Below are positions 38,901 to 46,299 of a stretch of DNA of 64,000 nucleotides, piece after piece. Each line of letters starts with the position of its first letter. Within the stretch, counting starts at the first letter, position 1. Made by a program: the position numbers and the translations under genes. Source of the stretch: Flavobacterium gelidicaeli (GTDB lineage: Bacteria; Bacteroidota; Bacteroidia; Flavobacteriales; Flavobacteriaceae). The stretch covers positions 310,001 through 374,000 of the forward strand of contig NZ_JABSNK010000002.1 in NCBI RefSeq assembly GCF_013294005.1, read 5' to 3'. The notes below the pieces were generated by a model, which saw nothing but the letters and a program-made list of their open reading frames with translations, made no database searches and was not told where the DNA came from.

Positions 38901-41900
38901 CAGGTGATTATACAACTACTAACACTGCAGTTTTAGATGCTACTTTAGGTCTAAACTGGATTGCTTACGCTAAAGATGTAAATGGTTGTACGGCACAAGA
39001 TCTACTTACTTTAGTAATTGATCCTTTACCTACAATTGATTTATTAGCTAATATTTATTGTTATGATGGTAATCCTATTACTGTTACCATTACTGGTGCA
39101 GGAGTGGGACCATTAAGATATAGTATTGGTAATGGTTATCAATCATCACCTGATTTTGTGCTAACGGCACCAAAAACGTATGACTTTTACGTGCAAGATG
39201 CTAATGGATGTATCGTTACTGAAAAGTATACTCTAAACCAAGAATTGTTATTGCAAGCAACATTAACACAAGATTTGACATGTGACAATAATGCTTCAAT
39301 TACATTCCTAGCTACTCAAGGTTCATTAGCTTATACTACTTATGAAGTAGATATTGATGGAGCTGGATATACTACATTTACAGGTACGCCATATATAGCG
39401 AGCACACCAGGAATTTATACATTTAGAGTTACTGATAGTGCAGGATGTCAAGCAATTTCTCAAGAAATTATTGTTACTCCTAAAACAACACCAACTTTTA
39501 CATTCACACAAACCAATGTGAAATGTGTTGGAGGAAATAATGGTGTGATCACAATTACAGCTGCAGATGGTATTACACCTTACAGCTATTCTATTAATGG
39601 TGCTACGGCTCAAGCTTCTAATGTCTTCAAAGACCTTACTGCAGGAACGTATACTATTGAAGTAAAAGATGCCAAAGGTTGTTTCCCAGTGACTAAAGAT
39701 GTAATTATTACTCAGCCTACGGCATTGGCAGCAACAATTGATGTTACTACGCCATTGTCATGTGGAGCTGCAAATGCTACCCAACCAGCAATAGTGACGG
39801 TAACTGTTGATCCTACTACTGGAACAGCACCTTATAAATATAGTTTTGATAACGGATTTAATTATACAGATGTTAACACATTTGAGACCTTTAAAGCAGG
39901 TACGGTTAGTGCCTTAGTTAAAGATGCCAATGATTGTACTATTGCAGCAGCAGTAACAACTACCGTTGATGCTCTTGATCCTCCAGTGATTACTACTATA
40001 ACAGGAACTGATATCTGGTGTAACCCAGTTGCAAATCAAACAAGTACAGTTACTGTTACTTATACAAATGGTGTAGGACCATTAAGTTTTAATATTATTG
40101 AACCTACAGTAGGAACTCCTCAAACATCTAACGTGTTTGCAGGATTAGTTGCAGGAACCTATTTATTTCAAGTTACTGACGCTAATGACTGTACTGCACA
40201 ACAGTATTACACAGTTGATGATGTGGTTAATATCACGGTTTCAGGTCAAGTTATTAAAGACGTGGCTTGTGTGGGTGATGCTAATGGTGTCATCGAATTT
40301 AAAGCAGCTAATTTTAAAGGTGGATTTACTCCGGTATTAACGCCTAGTCCCGCTACAATGACAATGACTACAACTGGAGATACTGTTACAATAACAGGAT
40401 TAATAGCTGATAGTTATACATTAAGAGTGACTGATAATATTACTAATTGTTTTGCTGATGCTACAGTGGTTGTAAAACAACCTACAGCATTAATATTAGT
40501 TCCAGTAAGTAACGTAAATGCAACTTGTAATACAGATGCATTAGTAACAGTTGCAGCATCAGGTGGAACACCAGTATACTTATATGCTTTTGTAGGCGCC
40601 GGAGTAATTCCTACTCCTACTGATTACAGTGCAGTTGCTAATAAAGTACTTGACAAAACAATTACAAATTGGGATGTTTATGTAAAAGACAATAACAATT
40701 GTTCAACTTTTATTAATGTTACTACTGCTACAGCTCCACTTCCTTCAGGAATTACAATTTCTGGCTTAAGCCAATGTCCTACTGCAACGGGTGATTATAC
40801 CTTTACAGTTGATGTTGCATCAGGTGTTGCACCTTATGAATACAGTATTGGTTCAGGTTTCCAGACTAGTCCTACTTTTACAGTAACTAGTTCAGGTGAT
40901 TATGACGTTACTGTTAAGGATGCAAATGAATGTGAAGTTACTATACCAGCTCTAGTTAGTATTTTAGCTCCACTTAATTTACAAGCAATAGCGACTACGT
41001 TACCTAGTTGTGATACTAATAATGGTGTTATTAATGCTACTGTAACAGGTGGTTCAGGAACTGGTAATTATAGATTTACAATTGATGGTGGTGTTGTTCA
41101 AAATGCGGATAGTTTTTCTTTCGCAGGTTTAGCTCCAGGGGCGCACATTGTTTCTGTAAGAGACGTGTTTACAAATTGTATTGCAGAAATAACTGTTAAT
41201 CTTGAAATAGCTACCCCAATCACTAATTTAACTGTTACAAAAACAGACATATCTTGTAACGGTGGTAATAACGGAACCATTACTGCAACTATTGGTGCAA
41301 CAAGTGTGGGTGTAAATGACAATCCTGTTTACACTTATGAATACTTTGGTACAACTATAGGTGGTACTGCAGTAAGTGGAAGTGCAACTCCAAATAATGT
41401 TTTCGAAAATCTTAGAGCAGGTGATTATACCGTTACTGTGAGATCTGGAAGAGGTTGTGTTGCTAGTAAGGATATTAGATTAATTCAACCAGCCGCAATT
41501 GTAGTACCTACTCCAGTGGTAACACAATTTGGTTGTACTGCAGGAACTAACGGAGCAAATTATGCTACAATAACGGTTAGTGGAGTTACTGGTGGTTCAA
41601 GCAACTATGTGATTTATGAATTTAGTAAAGGAACTACAATCGTACAAACTAGTGCTTCTAATGTATATACCGAAGCAGATTATGCTGGTGGTTCATACAC
41701 AGTAAAAGTTTATGATGATAACAACTGTATTGGTAGTACTACTACTGTAATTATTGATCAATACATTGCTTTAGATAAAATTACAATTGATAAAGTTGGA
41801 ATTACTTGTAGGGATTTAGAAAGTATCACCGCTACAGCAGTAGATGTTGCTGGAAACCCAGTTACAGGTATTGAGTACACACTAGCTGATGATGCAGGTG

Positions 41901-44569
41901 TACCATTACAAGCTGTTAATACTACGGGAGTATTTAATAATCTGAATGTAGGAAACTATATTATTACTGCTTTCAATTCAATTACTGGTTGTAGTATTCA
42001 AGCAGTGCATTACGTTAATGATCCGAAGACTTTTGAATTACAAGCGGTAAAAACGAGTGATGTTATTTGTTTTGGTTCTAATGAAGGAGCAGTAACTATT
42101 ACACTTATCGATACGCAAGTACTTCCAACTGATGATGCGGGAGCGTTTAGCTATACCGTTACAGGGCCTACACCAAGTTCAGGAACTTCTGCTACAGCAG
42201 GACCATTGAATTTGACTAACCTAACAGCTGGTGAGTACACTTTTACAGCTACTTTAGTTGCTACTCCTTATTGTTCAGTGAGAACTGTATTTACAATTGA
42301 CCAGCCAGTTGCTGAATTAACTTTAGTTGAAACGCATACAGAGATTACTTGTATTACAGGTAATAACGATGGTTCAATATCAGTTAGCGCTTCAGGCGGA
42401 TGGGGAAGTGAGTATCAATATGAAGTGCTTAAAGATGGTACACCATTCAGTGCATATTCTAATGTTACTGATTATACTGACTTAACTGCCGGAGTATACA
42501 CAGTAAATGTAAAAGACAGCAAAGGATGTGTAGCTACAGAAACTGTTACACTAGTTGTACCAACTCCTATTACTGCAACAATAAGCTTGAATGCAAACTT
42601 ATTATCTTGTTATGGTGATACTAATGGCGTAGTTACAGTTGATTCTGTAACAGGAGGTTCTGGTAACTATAACTTTAGTTTAGTTGGGACATTGTTAGAC
42701 GGTACTGTTATTACAACTGCGCCTCAAACAGCAACTACATTTACTAATCTTAAAGCAGGAAGTTACCAAGTAATCGTTACTGATGATTGGACTTGTACTA
42801 GTACTTCAAACACGGTGGTCCTTAATGAACCAACCCGCGTTACAGCTGAATTGATTGTTGAAAGAACAGAGACATGTACTGTTGCACCACAAGTTAGGTT
42901 AACAGCATCAGGTGGAACAGGACCTTATTATTATGGTACTGATGGAATTAATTTCCCAGTTGCCTTTACAAGTTCTGTTGTGATAACATTACCTATGACC
43001 ACTACTGCTACAGAGTATCAATATTATGTAAAAGATCAAAATGGTTGTACAAGTTTTATATCTAATCCTATTGAATTCTCACCAGTACCAACACTTACTT
43101 TTGACAAACTTGAAAAGGTTGATGTAAAATGTACAGGTAGTGCAACAGGAGCAGTTTATGTAATTGCAACTGGAGGTTTAGGAAATTATGTATATACTTT
43201 AGTTGATCCTTTAGGTAATGCTATTGTTCCTACTCCTACACAATTATATCCAGGTGAGTTTACTAATCTTCCTGCGGGAGATTACCTTGTAAGAGTAACA
43301 AGTTTAGATTGTAGTTATTTTGAACCTATTTCAATAATACAACCAACAACACCGCTAACATCAACGACAACTAAGGTTGATATAACTTGTAACGGTTCAA
43401 ACGACGGAAGTTTTACAGCTGTAGGTTCAGGAGGTACAGGTCAAATTAAATATGCTATTTCTCCAGATTTAGATCAGTTTTTTGACTCAGGTATATTTAA
43501 GGATTTAAAAGCAGGTATTTACCAAGTAATTGTACAAGATGAGAACGGTTGTTATATTGTTCATGATTTCGAAATCAAACAACCTGCAATTTTATATGCT
43601 ACTTATGACCCTTTATTAATTATTCCAGAAGTTTGTTCAGGTGATAGAAATGGAGCATTTACTATTGAAATATTTGGTGGAACGGCCCCTTACAAAGTAA
43701 GTCTAGACGATAAGAATGGTACTTATACGCAAGGAGCAGTAGGTCAAACATTATTTGATTTTACAAATCTTATAGGAGGCACACATAATGTTTACATTAA
43801 AGATGCTAATGACTGTGAAACTGAAATAGAAGTTATTATGCCAGACGCAGTTGTCTTAAATCCAGAAGCTATTGTAACTTATGATTGTGTGAATAACACA
43901 CAAGCAAATACAGTACTAGTAAGGTTTGATGATAGTAATGATCCAGCGGATTTAGATTTTGATCTAGACGGATTAGGAAACTGGCAAGTAAGCAATATAT
44001 TCGAAAACTTAACACCAGGTACACATAGTATAAGTGTAAGGCATACCAACGGATGTATTCAAGCAACTGATCCTTTTGATATTATTCAAGTTGATCCATT
44101 AGGACTAGCTATTGATGATGGTGATTTAAACCAAATCAAAGCTACAGCAACTGGTGGTGCGGGTGACTATGAGTACAGTTTTAATGGTGAAGCATTCACT
44201 AAAGAAAGTACGTACGCATTCTACAAAACAGGAATTTATCCTGTGACTGTTAGAGATAAAAACGGTTGTACGGTTACCGTAAGTAGAGAGTTCACTTTCA
44301 TTGATGTTTGTATTCCTAATTACTTTACGCCTAACGGTGATGGTACATTAGATACATGGGGTCCTGGTTGTTCTAATAATTATCCTGATTTAACGTTTGA
44401 CATATTCGATAGATACGGACGTGCAATTGCTAAATATAGAATTGGTGATAAATGGGATGGTAAATACAAAGGCGAAGAATTGCCTTCTGGAGATTACTGG
44501 TATGTAATTAAACTGAATAATAATAAAGACAACCGCGAGTTTGTAGGGCACTTTACTTTATATAGATAA
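26909..44569 (+). CDS. sprB: giant SprB-type gliding adhesin, T9SS substrate
   Basis: A 5886-residue cell-surface adhesin. Start at ATG 26909 gives a clean signal peptide (MKKVTFLKSILFVFIFLQ...VAQ); a start 24 bases earlier adds eight polar residues. Layout: N-terminal beta domain (about 25-390), a DUF11-type domain (about 401-510, PDIVLTKAV... VRPGDDLKYTISFQNKG), long arrays of SprB-type modules (about 760-5790) marked by D-x-x-C-x-G-x-x-x-G and closing x-V-x-D-x-x-G-C, one non-repeat insertion near residues 1245-1480, and a type B sorting domain (CIPNYFTPNGDG, then FDIFDRYGRAIAKY, WDGKYKGEELPSGDYWY). In F. johnsoniae SprB is moved along the cell by the gliding motor. Followed by sprF. Confidence 0.92.
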   Translation: MKKVTFLKSILFVFIFLQSLLSVAQKQVDFSARYDKDINGDIILIGNNILNRQSIATPSDDPNTANNDLEKLNSDNDYLMNYVNISPEAGVYNSSSATLTLPDPLCSRIVYAGLYWSAVTRGDESITDVKFKMPTGGYNNVKGTVIHDTGTGLIGSSKPYTSYADVTTLIKSLATTSASGTYTVANVSTAQGTNNSPTLKTGLSAGWSLFIVYENVYYPRKSITSFDGFWVINEDNNVTIPVSGFRTIPKGPVKAKFAFSAIEGDRGIGGDYLSINNVKMTPPERPDEYFTEYDIKQRYVWRNGRWVLEDYYVAKQVLKNNFFNSTVTSMGSVVSARNPSSTNTLGFDAGVFEIDNPINDTKNAPGGSVLDNNKTSANIFLGSDGDLYYFYFTAFAVEIIAPDIVLTKAVLDKDDKPAGGADVRPGDDLKYTISFQNKGNDDAKNFTITDQLPANVKFDITKDILLPLPKGVTHNYDAATRTIVFTVNKDLVKAKGGLYTIKFRVKVANCDELTEPCSNIIKNIAYSKYNGVINTDSFGDGSFDSTTGCDRSPSTTNFLVGLDKCVFKETVSLCGTSIDIKGPNGFPVYTWKDPTGATVGGNNQTITATKLGTYVVVASGANPCVDITKTFEVIDPLSSKESNPINEYADNIDSTTKLPYICVNNGKPFPKIFLCGKNDTRDLTIKLTAFKSIVWQETKTVSPTLPDSCPNETAAATWTTVKNGNTFTADRPGFFKVIINFTDVCFSTYYFNVYQNPLDPKATVRNITCDTKGRITVTNPSIGSGYEYSLDGITYGSSNVFDNLAAGDYTVSIKQTVPVTTANSKLCDFKVTASVLNQIFTTTVLTTNPLCAGEKGSIKVTANDVNKQYQFIVYKQGTTNIVGDTGLIDDNFKNFEGIDPGKYDVVTKTSDGCYKKESVEIFAKELKATASLTKNLTCGSGEITVVASGGTPVVGTPPYYYYFINGSTTAVTNPIIPVPTAGPYNIVVVDASGCRVTLPTINVVEVAKPTYTVTKTDIKCYGDKSGEIKFNITKANGYTLAYSIDNGVTFTTNGTFSNLAAGTYIPVIKYSLGGQVCTETATIITITEPATALTASGGVAELAGCGTANTGKLRFTNPQGGTTPYEYSFDGGASFQNLPEKYVAPGTYTLVIRDKGGCTFTIPAVILDPKPADPIIDENVNTTYNCDGSATATVKVTTPTSTTGTTYTYEYYLKTGSGTPVANTPIDNNIFTNVPSGTHTVIVKYNVQTVSSYSNLLQEDFGKGGFTTTPGINPAYCFEDESTTHLAPGYKCNKDKWINDGEYAVASAIETVFGSWIVAKDHTLPKDPKGRFLCVNVGGSAGIGGILYSKPITDVLPNQPVIISLWAENLIRASKSTLNDPKLTIQLVNNLNGIGGSETIVATTDTTNPWVVPKSEKWEYKQLELNPGTYKNLSFVIRSYSDEFNGNDVLIDDIWVRQIPKSCGNERSFPIIIDSSKAFNSTQPTVQNALCNGGDGSIQINAQNFDPINGFYYSTDNGVTFINATTSPVKVTLPAGDYKVIVKNDVAGTCQFPFNAKVTAPTAVTVTATVTTKPTCTNGATITAVASNGTPGYEYELRKPDGTVVVAFKTSAVFNNVASGSYVVVARDINKCTSSASATVVIDTPTPPVATLDSASDLCYDSVNKAKLVVSVTGGTGTLSYSLDGAPGQNTNTFTNVIPGTHNIVVTDSNNCTATIAGIIIAKELNATPTVSKTLDCSATTPNATIDVVITEGTAPYTYIVKKDSGSYGTSVNVTANAFSYSASAAGVYTFSIKDATGCEKIISATINSIVNPTVDATPTQVTCFGLANGEVVLLGKGGSGGYTYSFNGSPFRTTSIYKNLSAGTAYPFEVKDSKGCVGLGTITLTQPTQLVATATPTTFTCSATNVKQTATVTIAVPTTGTTPYTYSFDNGATPYLAGNTKTYTDNGTDQVIQYAVQDKNGCIATGTLTLKALNTPTDLTFAAAAVTCDATTTTVTATATNGVGALTYEITAPTAAIATNTTGVFAGLTPNTYNFKVTDANGCFYTESYEIKAVTPIAVIGNKVSDVKCNGDANGEINFTVSGNATVGAYTYTITPATGVAVKTNNTINVKGLIAGSYKIDVKDDATGCIATTTVVIAQPAALTLTAVGTNVNCNNFLSQITATAGGGTANYEYAAVKTTTTAPTTYGTNPVIVDTNSGADLVWDVYTKDANGCTTFRTITIVLDATPTVTAVVSNQCTATGTNFTITATAGTTGVTPFTYSIDGTNFKTGNTFNVAPGTYTVTIKDKNGCTNTAAPITVYPKLTTAATTKQLDCSTTPDGSITVTIAGGKANYSYTVKKGTATASAPITGVTGPTFTYPVLVANAGSYTFVITDANGCKSTVTATIDARTNPTLAIASQTDVTCNGLATGSVTLIGSGGSGTGYTYSNDGTTYGVNATFTGLAAGSYTFYVKDSKECTESFVVTIVEPNSLAVTANVTGFTCSTTNVKQIATVTLTANAGTGTSPYTYSFDNGLNYLPGNTQTYTDTGADQTVNYAIKDKNGCIVTGSLVLKALNPPTDLTFAAAAVTCTATTTTVTATATVASGTLKTPLTYQITSPTASATNTDGIFAGLAPNTYNFKVTDANGCFYTESFEVKPATPITLSGNKLTDVKCFGDSTGSANYTVGGFATTYSYTVNAGTAITGKSAKTINLTALAAGNYAVVVTDEATGCTATATVTINQPASGLTASIISNSNANCNVATSTVTVSASGGTATYTYAFVQNNVVPVAANYSTVKTANLDPATNTEWDVWAKDANGCTFRVDVTIAFDPVPTVSASATSQCLGSGTYTITALNTTTPATGIVSPITYSINNGTYQSGNTFTVTAAGDYIIRMKDGNGCIAISNTITVNPILTLSAKLDKNITCTLPADAKITLTTNGGNGTYTYTATPNTGTFVANVFTTSTPGSYTFTVTDTSASGCTATTTTAIVIVAAVNPLITGTTPTQTIKCNGDTTGAFSVQIDATKGQAPFTYSIDGGTTFQTSNTFTGLAAGTYTVTLKDGKGCLDTRNITIAEPTKIVIDFEKENIKCNPGSPTISQGSITINGVTGGTANYNYYVTGINNYYKEELNTPGASVVFDIVDFGLYQIRVTDANGCQVTIDNVLIASAPDDLVINIINSANCVSGGTADVSIGTSLASAGPFSFNIYRGPGQFFTTNGSDGWQAESAVGSKATTFTGLLPGVTYTFVVYDSNTKCYYFETAAGPIPTNTSLTLTNVVENNIKCFSDTYGSVNFDVRNGYTTPAPGSPVTVTYQVYEAFTNKLIAGAGITVPVTIAPGATLNVTDLGASELTVGTYYVLVKEVTGPNAGCSAVSAEFNIKKSPSQLLLTASAIKKSNCNDLGVISAEAKDGTGPYTYQVVAAGTPTVATDWVTTAVFDRAGSIAGIDYDVYAKDAYGCIVNVPVTVLADAEPTIDPVTSICYDGNEFTISIAGTVDPAIVGDATYSVNGSAFQTGTDFTFNAAGTYNLVIKDGNGCTANVDYIVYPQLDLKAAITKELDCTGTPDAIITLTTTGGNTTSPANYTYQVSYNGGPTSGASETYTATLAGDYLFTVTDANNATACTTTVSISVDAIPTPTITPVVTDVSCNGGNDGTITVDVTGGIGPYTYVLTSNPANTTGDLSGIYTGLVAGTTYQVTVTDAKSCDYVSGSIIVDQPTALDASAVVTTVLQCGPANAATEAVVTVTVVAGTGTSPYEYSFDGGTNFSSDATFRTFTAGPVNAIVKDAKGCLFTVPTVTVDALDPPVITAITGTPIYCAPVANTTSTVTISHSNGIGTISYAILEPASATTNTSGATSGVFTGLAVGTYLFEVKDANGCTAQQYYTVDPVVNVTVTGQVISGVKCFGESNGVVEFTVDNYVGTYSYSVNGIPVFSGQTTPKITLTGLPAGTQQIVVTDETSLCTATFTVTVTEPAKALSLVAKSDKNANCNFGAKVSAIASDGTPGYTYAFALASDPAPAAGDYTTTNTAVLDATLGLNWIAYAKDVNGCTAQDLLTLVIDPLPTIDLLANIYCYDGNPITVTITGAGVGPLRYSIGNGYQSSPDFVLTAPKTYDFYVQDANGCIVTEKYTLNQELLLQATLTQDLTCDNNASITFLATQGSLAYTTYEVDIDGAGYTTFTGTPYIASTPGIYTFRVTDSAGCQAISQEIIVTPKTTPTFTFTQTNVKCVGGNNGVITITAADGITPYSYSINGATAQASNVFKDLTAGTYTIEVKDAKGCFPVTKDVIITQPTALAATIDVTTPLSCGAANATQPAIVTVTVDPTTGTAPYKYSFDNGFNYTDVNTFETFKAGTVSALVKDANDCTIAAAVTTTVDALDPPVITTITGTDIWCNPVANQTSTVTVTYTNGVGPLSFNIIEPTVGTPQTSNVFAGLVAGTYLFQVTDANDCTAQQYYTVDDVVNITVSGQVIKDVACVGDANGVIEFKAANFKGGFTPVLTPSPATMTMTTTGDTVTITGLIADSYTLRVTDNITNCFADATVVVKQPTALILVPVSNVNATCNTDALVTVAASGGTPVYLYAFVGAGVIPTPTDYSAVANKVLDKTITNWDVYVKDNNNCSTFINVTTATAPLPSGITISGLSQCPTATGDYTFTVDVASGVAPYEYSIGSGFQTSPTFTVTSSGDYDVTVKDANECEVTIPALVSILAPLNLQAIATTLPSCDTNNGVINATVTGGSGTGNYRFTIDGGVVQNADSFSFAGLAPGAHIVSVRDVFTNCIAEITVNLEIATPITNLTVTKTDISCNGGNNGTITATIGATSVGVNDNPVYTYEYFGTTIGGTAVSGSATPNNVFENLRAGDYTVTVRSGRGCVASKDIRLIQPAAIVVPTPVVTQFGCTAGTNGANYATITVSGVTGGSSNYVIYEFSKGTTIVQTSASNVYTEADYAGGSYTVKVYDDNNCIGSTTTVIIDQYIALDKITIDKVGITCRDLESITATAVDVAGNPVTGIEYTLADDAGVPLQAVNTTGVFNNLNVGNYIITAFNSITGCSIQAVHYVNDPKTFELQAVKTSDVICFGSNEGAVTITLIDTQVLPTDDAGAFSYTVTGPTPSSGTSATAGPLNLTNLTAGEYTFTATLVATPYCSVRTVFTIDQPVAELTLVETHTEITCITGNNDGSISVSASGGWGSEYQYEVLKDGTPFSAYSNVTDYTDLTAGVYTVNVKDSKGCVATETVTLVVPTPITATISLNANLLSCYGDTNGVVTVDSVTGGSGNYNFSLVGTLLDGTVITTAPQTATTFTNLKAGSYQVIVTDDWTCTSTSNTVVLNEPTRVTAELIVERTETCTVAPQVRLTASGGTGPYYYGTDGINFPVAFTSSVVITLPMTTTATEYQYYVKDQNGCTSFISNPIEFSPVPTLTFDKLEKVDVKCTGSATGAVYVIATGGLGNYVYTLVDPLGNAIVPTPTQLYPGEFTNLPAGDYLVRVTSLDCSYFEPISIIQPTTPLTSTTTKVDITCNGSNDGSFTAVGSGGTGQIKYAISPDLDQFFDSGIFKDLKAGIYQVIVQDENGCYIVHDFEIKQPAILYATYDPLLIIPEVCSGDRNGAFTIEIFGGTAPYKVSLDDKNGTYTQGAVGQTLFDFTNLIGGTHNVYIKDANDCETEIEVIMPDAVVLNPEAIVTYDCVNNTQANTVLVRFDDSNDPADLDFDLDGLGNWQVSNIFENLTPGTHSISVRHTNGCIQATDPFDIIQVDPLGLAIDDGDLNQIKATATGGAGDYEYSFNGEAFTKESTYAFYKTGIYPVTVRDKNGCTVTVSREFTFIDVCIPNYFTPNGDGTLDTWGPGCSNNYPDLTFDIFDRYGRAIAKYRIGDKWDGKYKGEELPSGDYWYVIKLNNNKDNREFVGHFTLYR
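29966..42100 (+). repeat. seven-module super-repeat within sprB
   Basis: The module-1 cysteine codons recur at 29966, 32378, 34124, 35876, 37784, 39524 and 41255. Gaps are 2412 (containing an insertion of about 0.7 kb), 1746, 1752, 1908, 1740 and 1731 bases. Each unit repeats seven distinguishable module types in the same order; module 5 is recognisable by a W-D-V-x-x-K-D-A-N-G-C-like ending. After 41255 the order decays. Confidence 0.85.
30645..31345 (+). other. non-repeat domain inserted between SprB modules
   Basis: About 230 residues without the SprB motif sit between module 3 and module 4 of the first super-repeat. Segments such as NLLQEDFGKGGF, GGILYSKPITDVLPNQPVIISLWAEN, and FVIRSYSDEFNGNDVLIDDIWVRQI resemble a carbohydrate-binding or MAM-like jelly roll as found in many Bacteroidetes surface proteins. 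Likely a ligand-binding head. Confidence 0.55.
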
Positions 44570-44610
44570 CAAGAACCAATTAATTGAAGTTATCTACTAA
44601 ATATACAATC

Positions 44611-45585
44611 ATGAAAAAAATACTAATATCTTTTTTACTTCTGGCTGTAACCACATCAGGTTACAGTCAAGAGTTAAACTTGCCGGTTTTTACGCAGTAC
44701 CTTGCTGATAATCCTTTTATAATCTCGCCTGCTTATGCTGGTATTGGAGATAATCTTAGAATTAGAGTCAATGGATTGACGCAATGGGTAGGTATAAAAG
44801 ATGCTCCAGACAATCAATCTCTTTATGCTGATTTTAGAGTTTTAGATCGTTCTGGTGTAGGAATCTCATTGTACAATGATAAAAACGGTTATACACGTCA
44901 AACAGGTGCTAAGGTATCTTTTGCGCATCACTTGATCTTAGATTATTACTCTAAGCAATATTTATCATTTGGACTTTCGTACAATTACAACAATTTCAAA
45001 ATTGATATTAACGAGTTTAGACCGGATTATGAGAACCCTGTTTTAGACCCTAGTGTAACGGATAATCGTTTCACTACAAATAGTAACTTTGATGTAAGTG
45101 CATTGTATCGTAACAAAGGTTTTTACGCTGCTTTTAATGCAAGTAACATCTTAGATAAGAATACGACTAAATTCTCTGGTGTAGAGCCTAATTTACTTCG
45201 TAATTACCAATTGTATTCCGGTATGGTTTTCAAAGGAGCCACTAATCGTGAAGAGTTTGAACCATCGGTTTTTTATCAATATTTTGCAAGTGATAAACGT
45301 TCTAGTACGGATATCAACTTTAAATATAGAAAATACAATCGTTACGAAGATTACTACTGGGTAGGAGCTTCGTACCGTTTCTTAAATGACCAACCTATGA
45401 AACCCCTTAACCTTGGGCCAATGGTAGGTTTTATGAAATCTAAGTTCTATTTTGCTTATTCGTACCAAGTAACCTTAAACGGACTTGCATCTTATAATTC
45501 AGGAACACACATGATTACATTAGGATTTGATTTCTTACAAGGAATTAGTAACTGTCCTTGTACTGAAGGGCCAGTTCACGACTAA
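44611..45585 (+). CDS. sprF: SprF, PorP/SprF family T9SS accessory protein
   Basis: A 324-residue outer-membrane beta-barrel-type protein with a signal peptide (MKKILISFLLLAVTTSGYSQ). It shows the PorP/SprF N-terminus (LPVFTQYLADNPFIISPAYAGIGDNLRIRVNGLTQW) and repeated aromatic-ended strands (FAYSYQVTLNGLASYNSGTHMITLGFDF). In F. johnsoniae SprF is specifically required to bring SprB to the cell surface. Start chosen at 44611 for the signal peptide. It lies 41 bases after sprB and is closed by a strong terminator. Confidence 0.92.
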   Translation: MKKILISFLLLAVTTSGYSQELNLPVFTQYLADNPFIISPAYAGIGDNLRIRVNGLTQWVGIKDAPDNQSLYADFRVLDRSGVGISLYNDKNGYTRQTGAKVSFAHHLILDYYSKQYLSFGLSYNYNNFKIDINEFRPDYENPVLDPSVTDNRFTTNSNFDVSALYRNKGFYAAFNASNILDKNTTKFSGVEPNLLRNYQLYSGMVFKGATNREEFEPSVFYQYFASDKRSSTDINFKYRKYNRYEDYYWVGASYRFLNDQPMKPLNLGPMVGFMKSKFYFAYSYQVTLNGLASYNSGTHMITLGFDFLQGISNCPCTEGPVHD

Positions 45586-45612
45586 TCTTAATTTTATTTT
45601 TAATAGTAAAAG

Positions 45613-45642
45613 ATGCGGTATTGTAGTTACCGCATTTTTTTT
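45613..45642 (+). terminator. terminator of the gliding operon
   Basis: Stem ATGCGGTA/TACCGCAT with a 7-base loop followed by seven T residues, 27 bases after the sprF stop. Confidence 0.85.
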
Positions 45643-45706
45643 GTGCCCAACTTTTTTATTGTTAACAAAGTACACTGCTACTTTTAAAACAATGCAATCA
45701 TCACAG

Positions 45707-46299
45707 CTTGTCAGGTTGAGCGGAGTTGAAACTTTCTTTAGTTTTCATTTATCCAAACCGTCAAAGCTTGTCAGGTTGAGCGAAGTCGAAACCCATTGTT
45801 TAATTTACATATTTCTACATTATCACTTCACTAAAAAGCCAAGTGTTATTTCTTGTCAAGTTGAGTGGAGTCGAAACTTTCTTTAGTTTTCATTTATCCA
45901 AATCGTCAAAGCTTGTCAGGTTGAGCGGAGTCGAAACCCTTTCTTATTTTTGTTTACCCATAAACGAATCATTACAGCTTGTCAGGTTGAGTGGACTCGA
46001 AACCCATTGTTTAATTTACATATTTCTACATTATCATTTCACTAAAAACCCAATCGCTATTTCTTGTCAAGTTGAGCGGAGTCGAAACTTTCTTTAGTTT
46101 TCATTTATCCAAACCGTCAAAGCTTGTCAGGTTGAGCGGAGTCGAAACCCTTTCTTATTTTTGTTTACCCATAAACGAATCATTACAGCTTGTCAGGTTG
46201 AGCGAAGTCGAAACCCATTGTTTAATTTACATATTTCTACATTATCATTTCACTAATAACCCAAGCGTTATTTCTTGTCAAGTTGAGCGGAGTCGAAAC
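45707..46299 (+). repeat. nine 26-bp repeats in a nested 211-bp tandem array
   Basis: Nine copies of a 26-bp element (core CTTGTCAGGTTGAGCGGAGT, ending CGAAAC) start at 45707, 45767, 45852, 45912, 45978, 46063, 46123, 46189 and 46274. They are separated by three spacer types, A, B and C, in the order A-B-A-C-B-A-C-B, so copies 3-5 and 6-8 form exact 211-bp units and the first unit lacks C. A related element occurs as an inverted pair at 57808-57866. Confidence 0.88.

Noticed and set aside
33875..43000. Minus-strand ORFs within sprB (for example 33875-34111, 35630-35974, 39326-39613)
   Set aside because: Shadows of the Thr/Ala/Val-rich repeat coding sequence, with Cys/Ser-rich low-complexity products.
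45707..46299. CRISPR array
   Set aside because: The spacers are not unique: three spacer types recur in order, the repeats vary, and no cas gene is nearby.
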